Source: a virus. Taken from it: a stretch of DNA of 31,478 bases. The notes below the pieces were generated by a model that was not told the origin of the DNA, made no database searches, and saw nothing but the letters and a program-made list of their open reading frames with translations. Below are positions 13,019-23,600 of this stretch, one piece after another (position 1 is the stretch's first letter; each line of letters begins with the position of its first letter). The position numbers and the translations under genes were made by a program. The stretch is taken from the IMG/VR virus record IMGVR_UViG_3300034374_000672, positions 1 to 31,478 of that record; one strand, written 5' to 3'.

Positions 13019-14991
13019 TGGCAAACGCAAATCAAAAACTCGACGAGATGACCGTTCCCGACGGTGGTATTGGTGACTTTATCATGGATGATGCCGAAAT
13101 TGAAGCGGCGTATGGTCCAGATGATGACGGAATAGAAGAGTATGGTGACGAGGGCATTGCCCAGTTTTCTGCGCTGACCAAGAAAATGGCGGCTATGGGT
13201 CGCGAAGGCGACGACGTCGTCGCTCACCTCCAAACCGGCGAAATCGTAATTCCTCTGGCCTTGATTGAGCAAGACGAAGCTCTGAAAGAAGGCATCTTTC
13301 AGCGTCTGCGTGATATGGGTGTCGAAGACCCCGAGCGTTACGTTGTTGGTTCTGAAGCAAATAGTATCAACCCAAATACGGGCGCGGCAGAATTTTTCTT
13401 CAAGAAGCTGGTTAAAAAGGTCGCAAAAGCTGTTAAGTCCGTGGTTAAAGTGATTAAGAAGGTGGCTCCGATCATCCTTCCTATCGCTTTGTCGTTCACG
13501 CCTCTCGGACCTATCTTCGGTTCAGCGCTTGGCTCCGGTATCGGGACGCTTATCCAAGGCGGAAGTATCAAAGATGCGCTTAAATCAGCGCTTATTGCTG
13601 GTGCTACCGGTGCGGTATTCAGCGGACTTACCGGTACTTCAGGCGGCTTCTTTGAAAACATTAAGACCAGCTTGTCCGACCCTATCGGTCGTTTTAGTCA
13701 GACTATTTCTGGCGCTCAAACCTCTCTTTCAAACGTCTTTGGTGGCGAGGCAGCACGGGCCGCGAACGCTGGTCAGCAGACCTTCTTTAGCAATTACATT
13801 GCTCCAACCGCTGCTCCGACAGCGGCCCCCACTTCGGTTGAATTGAGCAACGCTGGGGCTCCGACAGATGCGACTACCGCTTCGGTTGAATTGAGCAACG
13901 CTGGGGCTCCGACCGCTGCCGTATCCAACGCTACCCCAACCCCAACATCCTCTAACGCAGTGATGAGTCAACTGAAGGAGTCGTATAACGCTAATCTGAT
14001 GATTGCTCGGCCTAATAACGCGGGCGTTCCGGTTGATGTCCAGTTGGTGAACGGCGCAACTACCACAATTCAGGCGGGTGGCAACATTCCGGCAGGGGCA
14101 ACTGTAACCGGTTTCGGCAGCCCAGTGGTTGCTCCGACTTTGGCAGAACCTCCCGGCTTTGTTGAAAGTATTAAGGCTGCGTTTAACCCGAACGATAACA
14201 TCAGCTTTTTGCAAGGTATGGAAAACGCTTTCCTGCCAAGCTCCACTCTTTCCGGCGGCACAATTCCTGCCGGGGAAGTCATTACAAACCCGTCAGCTAA
14301 TCAGTATCTGCAAGCTTCTGGCGTCACACCACTTGCGGCAAACGCAGCTCAACGAACTGCTGCCCAAAAAGCAGTAGAGGCTGTAGCTCCCGGCTTAATT
14401 CGCACCTACGGCCCGTTGGCCGCGGTCGGAACAGGCGTGGCCGCGGCGTCTGGCTTCTTTTCTTCACCGGAGCAGGAGCAGCTTAATATTGCGGCGCGTG
14501 ACGAAAATGGAAACATTATTACTGGCGAAGATTTAATTAATGCCGACCCGAGCAAGTATCTAGTCGGAGAGTTGGGCAGTCTGGTGCTTGATCCAAACAC
14601 CGGCACTTACGTCCCGCGGTCCGTGAATCCAGTGGCACCTATAAGCGATTTGACCATACAAGCGCCAACATATTCAACGTACCAAGTACCAACGCAGTAT
14701 GGTTTGAGCGGTACATCACCGTATCTGCGAGGAAGCACCCCCGGTGGTCCGTTTGCCCGTCCTTATGTGACGCAAGCGGCACAAGGTGGAGCAATTTTCC
14801 CGCGCCGCAATGGCGGCATCATGCCTGAAGAAGGTATTCCGGGGCAGGACAGCGTCCGCGCTATGTTAATGCCGGGTGAGTTTGTAATGACCACCGACGC
14901 AGTAAGAGGCGCAGGCAACGGGAACCTTAATAATGGCATCAAGAACATGTACTCGGTCATGCGTAATCTTGAAGCCCGCGGGAGGGCATAA
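13018..14991 (+). CDS. Large internal virion/ejection-type protein with membrane-active segment and PGEFVM motif
   Basis: A 657-aa protein. Residues 1-60 are acidic. Residues 61-79 are 'GREGDDVVAHLQTGEIVIP', followed by 'DPERYVVGSEANSINPNTG'. At about 125-155 lies a Lys/Val amphipathic helix ('KKLVKKVAKAVKSVVKVIKK'), then a Gly-rich hydrophobic stretch ('IILPIALSFTPLGPIFGSAL'), typical of membrane-inserting ejection proteins. A low-complexity Ala/Thr/Asn linker follows. Near the end are GG motifs (590-593, 599-602) and 'GIPGQDSVRAMLMPGEFVM' (606-624). I recall the 'PGEFVM' signature from tape-measure-type phage proteins. Role inferred: core protein released with DNA, or tape-measure-like. No enzyme domain is visible. 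Confidence 0.55.
   Translation: MANANQKLDEMTVPDGGIGDFIMDDAEIEAAYGPDDDGIEEYGDEGIAQFSALTKKMAAMGREGDDVVAHLQTGEIVIPLALIEQDEALKEGIFQRLRDMGVEDPERYVVGSEANSINPNTGAAEFFFKKLVKKVAKAVKSVVKVIKKVAPIILPIALSFTPLGPIFGSALGSGIGTLIQGGSIKDALKSALIAGATGAVFSGLTGTSGGFFENIKTSLSDPIGRFSQTISGAQTSLSNVFGGEAARAANAGQQTFFSNYIAPTAAPTAAPTSVELSNAGAPTDATTASVELSNAGAPTAAVSNATPTPTSSNAVMSQLKESYNANLMIARPNNAGVPVDVQLVNGATTTIQAGGNIPAGATVTGFGSPVVAPTLAEPPGFVESIKAAFNPNDNISFLQGMENAFLPSSTLSGGTIPAGEVITNPSANQYLQASGVTPLAANAAQRTAAQKAVEAVAPGLIRTYGPLAAVGTGVAAASGFFSSPEQEQLNIAARDENGNIITGEDLINADPSKYLVGELGSLVLDPNTGTYVPRSVNPVAPISDLTIQAPTYSTYQVPTQYGLSGTSPYLRGSTPGGPFARPYVTQAAQGGAIFPRRNGGIMPEEGIPGQDSVRAMLMPGEFVMTTDAVRGAGNGNLNNGIKNMYSVMRNLEARGRA
13832..13913 (+). 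repeat. Direct repeat, 34 bp identical, offset 48 bp
   Basis: The 34-base string starting CTTCGGTTGAATTGAGCAAC occurs at 13832-13865 and again, identically, at 13880-13913, in frame. It encodes two copies of SVELSNAGAPT in the low-complexity linker of the 657-aa protein. Identity at silent sites implies a recent slippage-type duplication. Confidence 0.9.
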
Positions 14992-14996
14992 GCGCT

Positions 14997-17906
14997 ATGG
15001 CTGAAGTTACCGAACAGATAGTCCGCGAAGCCCCGGATATTGAGGCCTATAAACTAGGCCTCCTCCAATCCGCTAAAGCTCTCGCCGATCAAGGTATCCA
15101 AATTCCTCCGCAAATGGTTGCGGAGATGTCTGGCCTTCAGGTTAAAGCAACCGAACTAGCCGAAGCCGGTATTGGCGGCTATCAACCATATCTAACAGAA
15201 GCTGGCTACACCCTTGGCGACGCGCAGACGGCGCTGGGTGGCGTTATGGCTGGCGCAGCGCCTTACCAAACTCAAGCGTCTAACCTGTACACGACTGCGG
15301 CAGCAAACGTTCCCGGTCAAATCACTGCCGCACAACAAGGCATTTCAGGCGCACTGGATTACGGCGCACAAGGCGTTCAAACGGCAACGGGTGGTCTTGG
15401 AACCGCAGCCGAAAACGCAAGGTCGATTGCAGCGCAATCCGCTGCCGACCAGCTTGCCGCCTATGATGCCATTCCCGGCGGTATTGGTGCTGCAACAGAA
15501 GGCATGGTTGGCGCTGCGGGGACCGCGGCCAACGTAGCAGAAGCAGCCCGTCTTGGTGGACAAGCACAGCTCGGCGCTCTTGGCACCAATCTTGCCGGAG
15601 CTACTGAAGGCGCTCGCACTTACGGCGCTATGGGCACACAAGCCACCCAAGCAGCCAATCTTGCACAACAGAATTTACTCCAAGCTACCGATCAAGCCCG
15701 TCTTCAGGCGTTGGCTGGTCAACAAGGCTTGGCCGCCGCTGGACAAGGCGCACTGGACGTTGCACAGCAATCCGGTTTCGGAACCGCTGATGTAACTGGC
15801 GCAGCGCGTGGCGTGGCAGGCACCGGAGCGCAAGCTCTTGGCGCAGCCGGGCTATCTGGCGCGGATATTGCAGCACAAGCCGGTCTTGGCGCACGTTTGG
15901 GTGCGGCAGGCACGGCAGCCGGTCTGGGTGGCGTATCTGACGCAGCGCGGCTCGCAGCACAACAGTCCGCAGCAGGCGGTATTGGCGCGTATCAAGACGC
16001 TTTGGCGGCAAGCCAAGCTGGCGTACAAGGCGCTCGTGGTGTAGCAGATCAAGCTGCCACCGGAGCCCAAGGTATCGCTGATCTAGCCCGTACCGGCGGG
16101 GCCGGGGCATATCAAAGTGCTTTGGCGGGTAGCCAACAGGCTGTAACCGGCGCTCGCGGTATTACGGCTGACGCGGCTCGTGCTTTACAGCAAGCGGGCG
16201 CTCTTGGAACCACTACGGCGCAGCAAGGCATTGCAGGTCTGGCGGGCACCACTGGTGCTTTTGACCCGACCGCTACCGGCGTGTTCATGAACCAATACGA
16301 GGACGCCGCAGTGCAGCAAGCACTGGCAGATGTCGCTCGGGCTGGTCAAATTCAGCGTCAGCAGCTCGGTGCCCAAGCCGTTGGCCAAGGCGCGTTTGGC
16401 GGGTCTCGCCAAGCGGTGGCCGAAGCCGAATTGGCACGAAACGTGCTGGAACAGCAAGGCCGCACTGCCGCTCAGATGCGTCAGGCCGGTTTTGAAAGCG
16501 CAGCACAACGCGCACAACAAGCATTTGAAGCCCAACAAGCGCGTGGCCAGCAAGCCGCACAGCTTACCGGAGCCCTCGGCGCACAAGGCGCTGGAACCGC
16601 TCTTCAAGCAGCTCAAGCAGCAGGCCAATTGGGCCTGTCAGCAGAGCAACTCGCGGCAGCCCAAGCTGGTCAGCTCGGCCAGCTTGGTATGTCCGCAGAA
16701 CAACTTGCTGCTCAGACGGGATTGTCCGCAGAACAGCTTGCCGCACAGTATGGCTTGTCCGCAGAACAATTGGCGGCGGCACAGGCCGGTCAAATGGGGC
16801 AACTTGGGTTGTCTGCGTTTGGTCAGGCCGGTCAGCAACAGTTGGCCGCAGCACAGCTTGCCGCACAAAACTTGTCGCAGTCTGGCCAGCTCGGTCAGAG
16901 TGCAGAGCAGTTGGCGGGTCAGTTGGGCATGTCCGCGGCACAGCTTCAAGGTCAGCTCGCAGGTCAAGCAGCACAGCTTGGCATGACTGCCGAGCAATTA
17001 GCCGGGCAGCTTCTCCAGCAGCAAGCTCAAACAGGCTTGTCGGCACAACAGCTTTTGGCCCAAACCTCGCAACAAGCAGGTCAGATGGGTCTGTCGGCAG
17101 AGCAACTGGCGCAGCAAGGTGCTGGCCAACTTGGTCAGCTCGGCATTTCGGCAGCTCAAACTGCCGGTCAGCTTGGTCTATCTGGCGAGCAGTTGGCTTC
17201 TGCTAACGCGCAGGCTCTTGCTCAGACGGGCATGAGTTTAGAGCAGTTGGCAGCCAACACAGGGCTGTCGGCAGCTCAATTGGCAGGCCAGTTGTCTGGT
17301 CAAGCTGGCGCTTTGGGACTTCAAGGCGCTCAAGCACAAGCAAATATTGCGGCGCAAGCAGGTCAAACTGGTTTGTCTGCCGAACAACTTGGCGCACAGA
17401 CCGCTATGCAGGCTGGTCAATTAGGTCAGGCACAGGCTGGATTGGGCGTACAAGGCGCTCAAGCGGCGGGCGCACTCGGTATTCAAGGCCAAGAACTACT
17501 TGGCCGTTTAGGCGAAGGCATTGGTGGTCTGGGCGCTCAATACGGTCAACTTGGCCTTGCTCAAGGCGAAGCTCTTGGCACTCTTGGTCTACGTCAGGCG
17601 TCTCTTGGCGAACTCAGCCAAACTATGGGCCAAAAAGAAGCCGGCTTCCTGTTCGACGTCGGCAAGCAACAACAGGCTCAACAGCAAGCAACGCTCGAAG
17701 CAGAACGGCAGTCCCAATTGCAGCAACTTTACGAGCCGTATCAACGGGTGGGATTCCTGTCAGATATTTATAAAGGCGCTCCGTCGTCTCAACAAAGTAT
17801 CACAGGCACTACAGCGCCTACTCCTTCACCAGCCCAGCAAATCCTTGGCTTGGGCATAGCAGGTCTGTCGGCTTACGGCGGCGCATCGAAAGCGGGGTTA
17901 TTCTAA
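14997..17906 (+). CDS. 969-aa Ala/Gln/Gly-rich repeat protein, putative internal virion protein
   Basis: A 969-aa protein starting six codon-free bases after the previous stop. Residues 1-90 form a conserved head ('APDIEAYKLGLLQSAKALAD', 'QIPPQMVAEMSGLQ'). Residues about 90-420 carry loose Ala/Gly repeats. A non-repetitive conserved block lies at about 425-515 ('FMNQYEDAAVQQALADVAR', 'QLGAQAVGQGAFGGSRQAVA'), which I recognise from marine phages. Residues 546-801 carry 14 'G[LM]SAEQLA'-type repeats, many spaced 11 residues apart. The C-terminal part has a Gln-rich helix and 'YEPYQRVGFLSDIYKG'. Few charged residues and unbroken helix propensity suggest a long rod or channel-forming helix array. 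Core/ejection or tape-measure roles are inferred; no enzyme domain is seen. Confidence 0.55.
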   Translation: MAEVTEQIVREAPDIEAYKLGLLQSAKALADQGIQIPPQMVAEMSGLQVKATELAEAGIGGYQPYLTEAGYTLGDAQTALGGVMAGAAPYQTQASNLYTTAAANVPGQITAAQQGISGALDYGAQGVQTATGGLGTAAENARSIAAQSAADQLAAYDAIPGGIGAATEGMVGAAGTAANVAEAARLGGQAQLGALGTNLAGATEGARTYGAMGTQATQAANLAQQNLLQATDQARLQALAGQQGLAAAGQGALDVAQQSGFGTADVTGAARGVAGTGAQALGAAGLSGADIAAQAGLGARLGAAGTAAGLGGVSDAARLAAQQSAAGGIGAYQDALAASQAGVQGARGVADQAATGAQGIADLARTGGAGAYQSALAGSQQAVTGARGITADAARALQQAGALGTTTAQQGIAGLAGTTGAFDPTATGVFMNQYEDAAVQQALADVARAGQIQRQQLGAQAVGQGAFGGSRQAVAEAELARNVLEQQGRTAAQMRQAGFESAAQRAQQAFEAQQARGQQAAQLTGALGAQGAGTALQAAQAAGQLGLSAEQLAAAQAGQLGQLGMSAEQLAAQTGLSAEQLAAQYGLSAEQLAAAQAGQMGQLGLSAFGQAGQQQLAAAQLAAQNLSQSGQLGQSAEQLAGQLGMSAAQLQGQLAGQAAQLGMTAEQLAGQLLQQQAQTGLSAQQLLAQTSQQAGQMGLSAEQLAQQGAGQLGQLGISAAQTAGQLGLSGEQLASANAQALAQTGMSLEQLAANTGLSAAQLAGQLSGQAGALGLQGAQAQANIAAQAGQTGLSAEQLGAQTAMQAGQLGQAQAGLGVQGAQAAGALGIQGQELLGRLGEGIGGLGAQYGQLGLAQGEALGTLGLRQASLGELSQTMGQKEAGFLFDVGKQQQAQQQATLEAERQSQLQQLYEPYQRVGFLSDIYKGAPSSQQSITGTTAPTPSPAQQILGLGIAGLSAYGGASKAGLF
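16632..17399 (+). repeat. Region of 14 in-frame 'GLSAEQLA' repeats (about 33-bp multiples)
   Basis: Codons 546-801 of the 969-aa protein. Core units read GLSAEQLA, GMSAEQLA, GQSAEQLA, GMTAEQLA, GISAAQTA, GLSGEQLA, GMSLEQLA and similar. Several lie at exact 11-residue steps; others are separated by 'QAGQLGQL' or similar linkers. DNA copies vary at silent sites, so most are not recent. Confidence 0.85.
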
Positions 17907-20593
17907 TGAATAGAAGCGTAATGGACAGACAAATGTTCCGCAATGGCGGCTACGTTCGTCAAATGCAAATGGGGGGTGATCCGATGATGGCACCTCCAAT
18001 GGCTGGACCTGCACCGCAAGGGATGCCTCCGGCACCTAGCGTTGCTGGTATGCCGGTTCCGGCTGATGCGAGCATGGATCAGGCGGCAGTGGGCGCGATG
18101 CAGCAAGGAATTGACCCGGCAATGCTGGAATCAATGCTGCAACAAGCGGCTGGCCAGTTTGGTAACTTGGATGCGGCAGCCGAAACTGAAGATTACGAGC
18201 AGATCATCAACACGATCCGCGGCGATCAGGCACCTCTTCAAGAGCGTCGGATGGAACTCGCCGGTGTAGTTGGTGACGCAGATGCGGCTCAGACGCCAGA
18301 TTCGGTTCTGACGCTGGTTCAACCGATTATGCAGATCGCAGCGGTCGATCAGGGGATTGGAGGGCTGGCTCCGGAGACCATGAACACTCCTGTTACAGGC
18401 GATATGGCTGGCGGCATTATGTCGACGGTCAACATGGGGGCTGAAGAGCAACCCATGCCGGGTCAAGGAGGCCCAGCTCCTGTAAATTTTAACTTAGGCG
18501 GCGCGGTTCAATACTTTGCTCCGGGCGGCGTCGCCATGCCCAACGAACGTGCGCAACAGCTCTTTAACGAGCGACGTGCGCTGTATGGACAGCTAACTGA
18601 TCCGACCCAGCAAGCGGCTGACCTCGAAGAGCAGAAAAGGATGACGCAAGCCCAGATGCTGTTTGACATCGCACAGGGTGGTTTGTTGTTCGCTTCCGGC
18701 GCTGGAAAGCCCGGGGGCACCCCCGCAGAACAACTTGCCGCAGCGTTTGTACAGCCTCTCGGTAACATCGGCGCACGGGTTGGTGAGCTAGAAAAGTTTA
18801 AACAAGGTCAAAAGCGTGAAGAACGCGCTTTGGACCTACAAGCCTTGGGCGCAGCAGAAACTACGCTGGCGGCAGAACAGGCCGCAGCAGCTAAGGCTGC
18901 TTTGCAAAAAGAGGCAAACGCGTTCGCAGCAAGTGAGTCGCGCTTAGATCGTGCGCATCAAATCACGCTGAAGAACATGGACTTTGACTTCCAAAACGCC
19001 GACCGATTAAGTCAGCAAGAATTTACTACACGTCTACAAGACCTGAAGTTCCAGAACGACTCAGCGATTTTGGGCTTGCAAGGCGCTCAAACGAAAGAAG
19101 CTATTAACCTCCGCAACAAGCTTGAGCGTGACAACATGCGTCTTAGTAGCGAATTGCGTATTGCTGAAAACAGATTGGCGTTCGACCAACAGCTTAAACG
19201 TGACGGTATCCTTAACACTAACGAATTGGAGCGCATGGACCGCGGCCATAACTTTAACCTTGCGTTGGCCACCCACAAAGGCGCTATCGCTCGCGAAGCC
19301 CAAACGTTCCAAAACGCCTTTACGGCGGCTGAAGCTGCACTTGATCGCGCACAGCGTGAAAACCTGCAACTCAGCGACCAGAAATTCCGACAGCTTATGC
19401 AGGAAGAAATGCAGAAATTCACGTCGGATCAGGCTGAAATCGACCGCGGTATTGCCAAGGTTAACCGTGAATTCGACAACAAACTCGCCCTACGGGGTGC
19501 GACTCGTGCCGATGCGACGCTTACTCTGCAAGAACGCGCTCAAGCGCTGGATGAAGCGTACAAGTATGGTAAGTTGGCCCTGGACCGGTCGGCTGCAAAC
19601 GCAACGCGACTGGGCAGCGAGGCGAAAACCAACACCATTTCGTACCTTACTAACCCAGATCGTCTGGATCAGTACGCAAACGGCACCCTTGGTAACGAGA
19701 CCACTACGTTTGAGCAGCTTGTCCTCGACTACATTGATCCGAAGAACAATGAAGTCTACGACGCCGCGCGTGGTCGGTACGTCAAAGGGTCTGCGACGCA
19801 ACTGGCACCACGTGTCTTGGCTGCGATCCAGAAAGGTAACCCGACGTTCTACAGCACGATTGCTGGACAGCTTAACCTTGACCCGAGCGGCGGTGGGGTC
19901 GGTACGCCTCCCGAGCCAGAGGCACCGAAGACTTTGGGGCAGGCAACTAGCCAAATCTTTAACCCGGATGGCACAGTTAACAAGCAATCTAATGTTTGGA
20001 GCCTTACTAAACCCAACCGGTTCGACGAGAACATTGATTACGGCAAAGTAATCGGTCTATCTCGTATCTATCCCGGCTTGGTAAGTATGGCTTCTGAAGG
20101 CTATGCGGAACTTGTCAAGGGCGTACCGTCGGAAGCGGCGGAAGAGCACAAAAGGGCGCAGGCTACGCTTACTGCCTTTGCTAACGACATGTTGCAATTC
20201 TCTACGAACCTGCAAGGTGACCGTGTTCTCAAGTTTGTGCAGGAGCTTATTGAGAAAGAGACGAAAAACTTACGTCCCGGCGGTTTACTTTTGAAGACAG
20301 ACGCCGATGCCGTTGCCTCTTTGGAAGCACTGCGCAACGGATTTGAGCAAGCAATGCAGATTGAAGCTGCTAAATTAACCGAATACGGCGGTGACTCTTC
20401 TGGTTACAGAGAAAACCAAGTGACGTCTGCACGTGCACGCATGGATCAGATGAAGGTTCTCTACAATGAGATTCTGGCATTTGAGCGTGGGTTTGCTTCC
20501 CCTGCGAAAGACCCCGGTGCTGTGACGAGAACGGAAAACGACCAAAGTCGGGGGAATGCTCGCTCGCAAATCTTGCAAATGAGAAAAAGGTAA
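17906..20593 (+). CDS. 895-aa Met/Pro-rich then coiled-coil virion protein
   Basis: The start overlaps the preceding TAA (TAATG). Residues 1-60 are Met/Pro/Gly-rich and open with 'MFRNGGYVRQMQMGGDPMM' (10-28), a start I recognise from marine phage virion proteins. Two more GG motifs, LGGAV (197-201) and PGGVA (206-210), precede a long helical region (about 215-570) with dense Glu, Lys, Arg and Ala and repeated 'LxxxxxL' spacing, predicting an extended coiled coil ('ERDNMRLSSELRIAENRLAF'). The C-terminal 350 residues look globular and helical. No catalytic motif. Between the repeat protein and the 1275-aa protein, it is best read as an internal core protein; this is inferred. Confidence 0.55.
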   Translation: MNRSVMDRQMFRNGGYVRQMQMGGDPMMAPPMAGPAPQGMPPAPSVAGMPVPADASMDQAAVGAMQQGIDPAMLESMLQQAAGQFGNLDAAAETEDYEQIINTIRGDQAPLQERRMELAGVVGDADAAQTPDSVLTLVQPIMQIAAVDQGIGGLAPETMNTPVTGDMAGGIMSTVNMGAEEQPMPGQGGPAPVNFNLGGAVQYFAPGGVAMPNERAQQLFNERRALYGQLTDPTQQAADLEEQKRMTQAQMLFDIAQGGLLFASGAGKPGGTPAEQLAAAFVQPLGNIGARVGELEKFKQGQKREERALDLQALGAAETTLAAEQAAAAKAALQKEANAFAASESRLDRAHQITLKNMDFDFQNADRLSQQEFTTRLQDLKFQNDSAILGLQGAQTKEAINLRNKLERDNMRLSSELRIAENRLAFDQQLKRDGILNTNELERMDRGHNFNLALATHKGAIAREAQTFQNAFTAAEAALDRAQRENLQLSDQKFRQLMQEEMQKFTSDQAEIDRGIAKVNREFDNKLALRGATRADATLTLQERAQALDEAYKYGKLALDRSAANATRLGSEAKTNTISYLTNPDRLDQYANGTLGNETTTFEQLVLDYIDPKNNEVYDAARGRYVKGSATQLAPRVLAAIQKGNPTFYSTIAGQLNLDPSGGGVGTPPEPEAPKTLGQATSQIFNPDGTVNKQSNVWSLTKPNRFDENIDYGKVIGLSRIYPGLVSMASEGYAELVKGVPSEAAEEHKRAQATLTAFANDMLQFSTNLQGDRVLKFVQELIEKETKNLRPGGLLLKTDADAVASLEALRNGFEQAMQIEAAKLTEYGGDSSGYRENQVTSARARMDQMKVLYNEILAFERGFASPAKDPGAVTRTENDQSRGNARSQILQMRKR

Positions 20594-20605
20594 AGGGGTT
20601 TTGAC

Positions 20606-23600
20606 ATGGCAGATGGCGCTTTAATTAATCTGACAAGACCTCAGTTTGAAAACCTGATGGAGACGCAGGGGCTGGCCAATGCAGTGGACGGCATCCTGTC
20701 TATTGCGAACGATGAGTTAGATGTAGGTGGTGTACCTTTAACGCGTGAAGCGCTTAAAAATGGTACACACCCAATTTTAGACCAGCTTGATCGCTACAAA
20801 GGTTTAGCGCCAGACCAACGTCAAATTTCTGATGAGGAAATTCTGACGCTATTTACCAACGTCGAAGACTTTGGAAAATTCGACCCGGCGGATGACAGTT
20901 TTTTCATCCCCGAAGCAAAAGCGATTGCTACGAGTGCAGCCCGACAAATACCGGAGGCAATTGGAGCAGCCGCTGGTTTTAAAACGGGTTTAGCAACAGT
21001 GACCCCTATTGTAGCGCTGATCCCGCCTCTTGGATTACCCGGTCTTGCAGCCAAAGGTATTGTTTACGGAATCGGCGGTATTGGCGGCGCTATTCTTGGC
21101 GCACTAGCCGCTGGTGAGGCTGAAGACGCCCTTATTGGAGAAGCGGACCCCGTTATTCCTTCCCTTGAGCCCCACTACCGCGGCGCTGAAACAGCCATGA
21201 TCGCCCTGTCAATGTTGGCGTCGCCATGGAAACTTTTCTCGTCTGTTCCTAAAGCCAAAACAGGCGCTATTGAATTTCTTGAAAACTTCAAAAACGTCTC
21301 TTCTGGTAAATTCACCGACGTAGCTGACCAAGCTTTCCAGCTCGCGGCCCGCGATGCAGGATTGTCTGAGAGAGCGGCGGCCAAGCTTTTTGAAAAAGCC
21401 CAAAACGCTCGCAAAGTGGCCAGCGAACGCGGTGAAATGTTTGGTGGGGCATTAGGTAAGGACTTGGGTTTTACCAAATTTAACCCGGCGGGTTACCTTT
21501 TTGATCCTCGCAAAGGGCCCGTCGGCACACGTGTTGTAGGTGGCATTGAAAGCGGCATTGAAAAATCTTTGGCCGCGGCCCGTGACAAGCCGGGCAGGTT
21601 CTTATTCGCCGAAGGGGCTGTTGCAGGCGCTTCCGGACTGGGGGCTGCTATTGCGCAAGAGGCGGCACCTTATGATGAGACCGCTCGATTCGGTGGCGAA
21701 TTAATTGGTTCTTTGGTTATTCCTATCCCGGCGCAACTGGCTGTAGATTCAGGCCCAGAACTTATGCGTGGTGTGTTCCGCACTATGCGTGAGTGGTGGG
21801 GCACAGCTACGGATGAAACTGCTCGACAAGGAATTATGCGCGGCAAGCTTGAAAAAGACGTCGGAAAGCGAATCATTTCAGCGCTTCAAAAATCTCAAGA
21901 ATATAAGCCTCGCATTGACCCGCAGACGGGTGAGGTAATAGAAACTGCTGAAGAGCAGCTTAATCGGTTTATCGCGGCCCTAGGTGAAGCGGCTGCGGTA
22001 GAGCGGAAAGGTCCGGATGGTAAGCCCATCCAGCTTACGGTTGCCGACCTTGCGACAATGGAAGGCTTACCCTTCTCGCCGACCATGCAGACTATTCAGC
22101 AGGAGCTGGCTAAATCCAGTGCGGACCTTAGAGCCGCAACAGGTACTGGTCGCGAAGAGTTACAAGCAGGTGCTATTAACGCTGTACGAGCGTTGGCGTC
22201 TACGGGCGATCCTGCTGCACTTGCCATGGCTGCCCGCATTCAGCAAGGCTTGTTTGAGCAGAACATCCTCGACAACCTAGATAATGCAGTCGCCAACCTG
22301 ATGACTGCTGCCGGTAGGGTCTTGGGTCGTGAACCGGGAGAACTGTCTCAACGCGGAGACTTGTCAGGGAAATTGTATAAAGTCCTGGAAAACCAGATTG
22401 ATCTTAGTAAAACGCGTGAGCGTCGCCTTTGGTCTGAAGTCAAAAATTTCCGGCTGACAGAGTTCTATGCTCCTAACGGTCGTAGGATTAACCAGCCGAA
22501 CGTGCTGCAATTGCTTGGCCGTCCGTCCAGCCGAGGTGGTTTAAACTTCTCCTCTAAAGGCTCTCAGGGTGAATTGAACACTGCTTTGGGTAAGTACAAG
22601 GACGATCTGGACGATCTAGCTCAATACTTCCAAGACGGACAAGGCCGCAACCCGGCCACCGCGCAAAAGTTCTTTGAAATGCGCTCAGGCTTGATGAATA
22701 AAGCCGCACAACTTCGCAAGGCGGGCGATATTGTCAACGCGCAGCGTCTGGACAAAATCAACGATGCCTTGCTACGCGATTTGACCGGTCAACGTGATGG
22801 TGCTTCTGAGGCATACAACACGGCCCGCGCCTATACGTTTGCTCGAAACAACGTATTTACGCGTAGCTTTTTAAGTGATTTGCAAGGTGTTGACCGTAAC
22901 CGCGGTCTTATTTTGGACCCGAAGAACCTACTGGATGAAGCTTTCCGCGGGGGTAACCTCAGCACGGCAAGACGATTTGACCAAATCCGTGCAGCCGGTC
23001 GATTCTTAATTGACGAAGCAGGGTTTACCGAAGAAGCCGTTCGGGCAATGGACGCTGACGAGCTTATGAGCGCCGCGCTCCGCGATTCTTTGAGCAAGGT
23101 AGTGGACAAAAAGTCCACTCCAAACCCGGCTAATCCGAATGAGATGATCGAGACCTTTGTGGTTAACCCCACAAAGCTTGAAACCTGGAAAAAACAGCCC
23201 GGCACTAAAGAACTGTTTGCCCTCATCCCTGACCTTGAGGCGGATTTAGCTACTGCGCAATCCGCGCAGCGAGCGTTTGATGGAACAGTGGATGACATAG
23301 CGCTTCGAATAAAGCCTTCAGAAGCTGCTCGCCGCGGCATGACCGACGAACAATTAACCGATCACTACGGCACCAAGGCTTTCCACTGGGTGCTTCAGTA
23401 CGAAGACCCAGGCAAAGCAGTTGCTCAAGCTTTAGCTGCCGAAAAACCAAGTTTGGCGCTAAATGCGCTTTATCGCATGGTCAATGAGGCTGACTACAAA
23501 GGCGCTGATTTCACTAAAGAGCAAGCGTTGCAGGGTCTAAAATCGGCCATCTTTAACAACGCGCTGCGCAAAGCAAACAACACCGTCGGTTTGCCTAATG

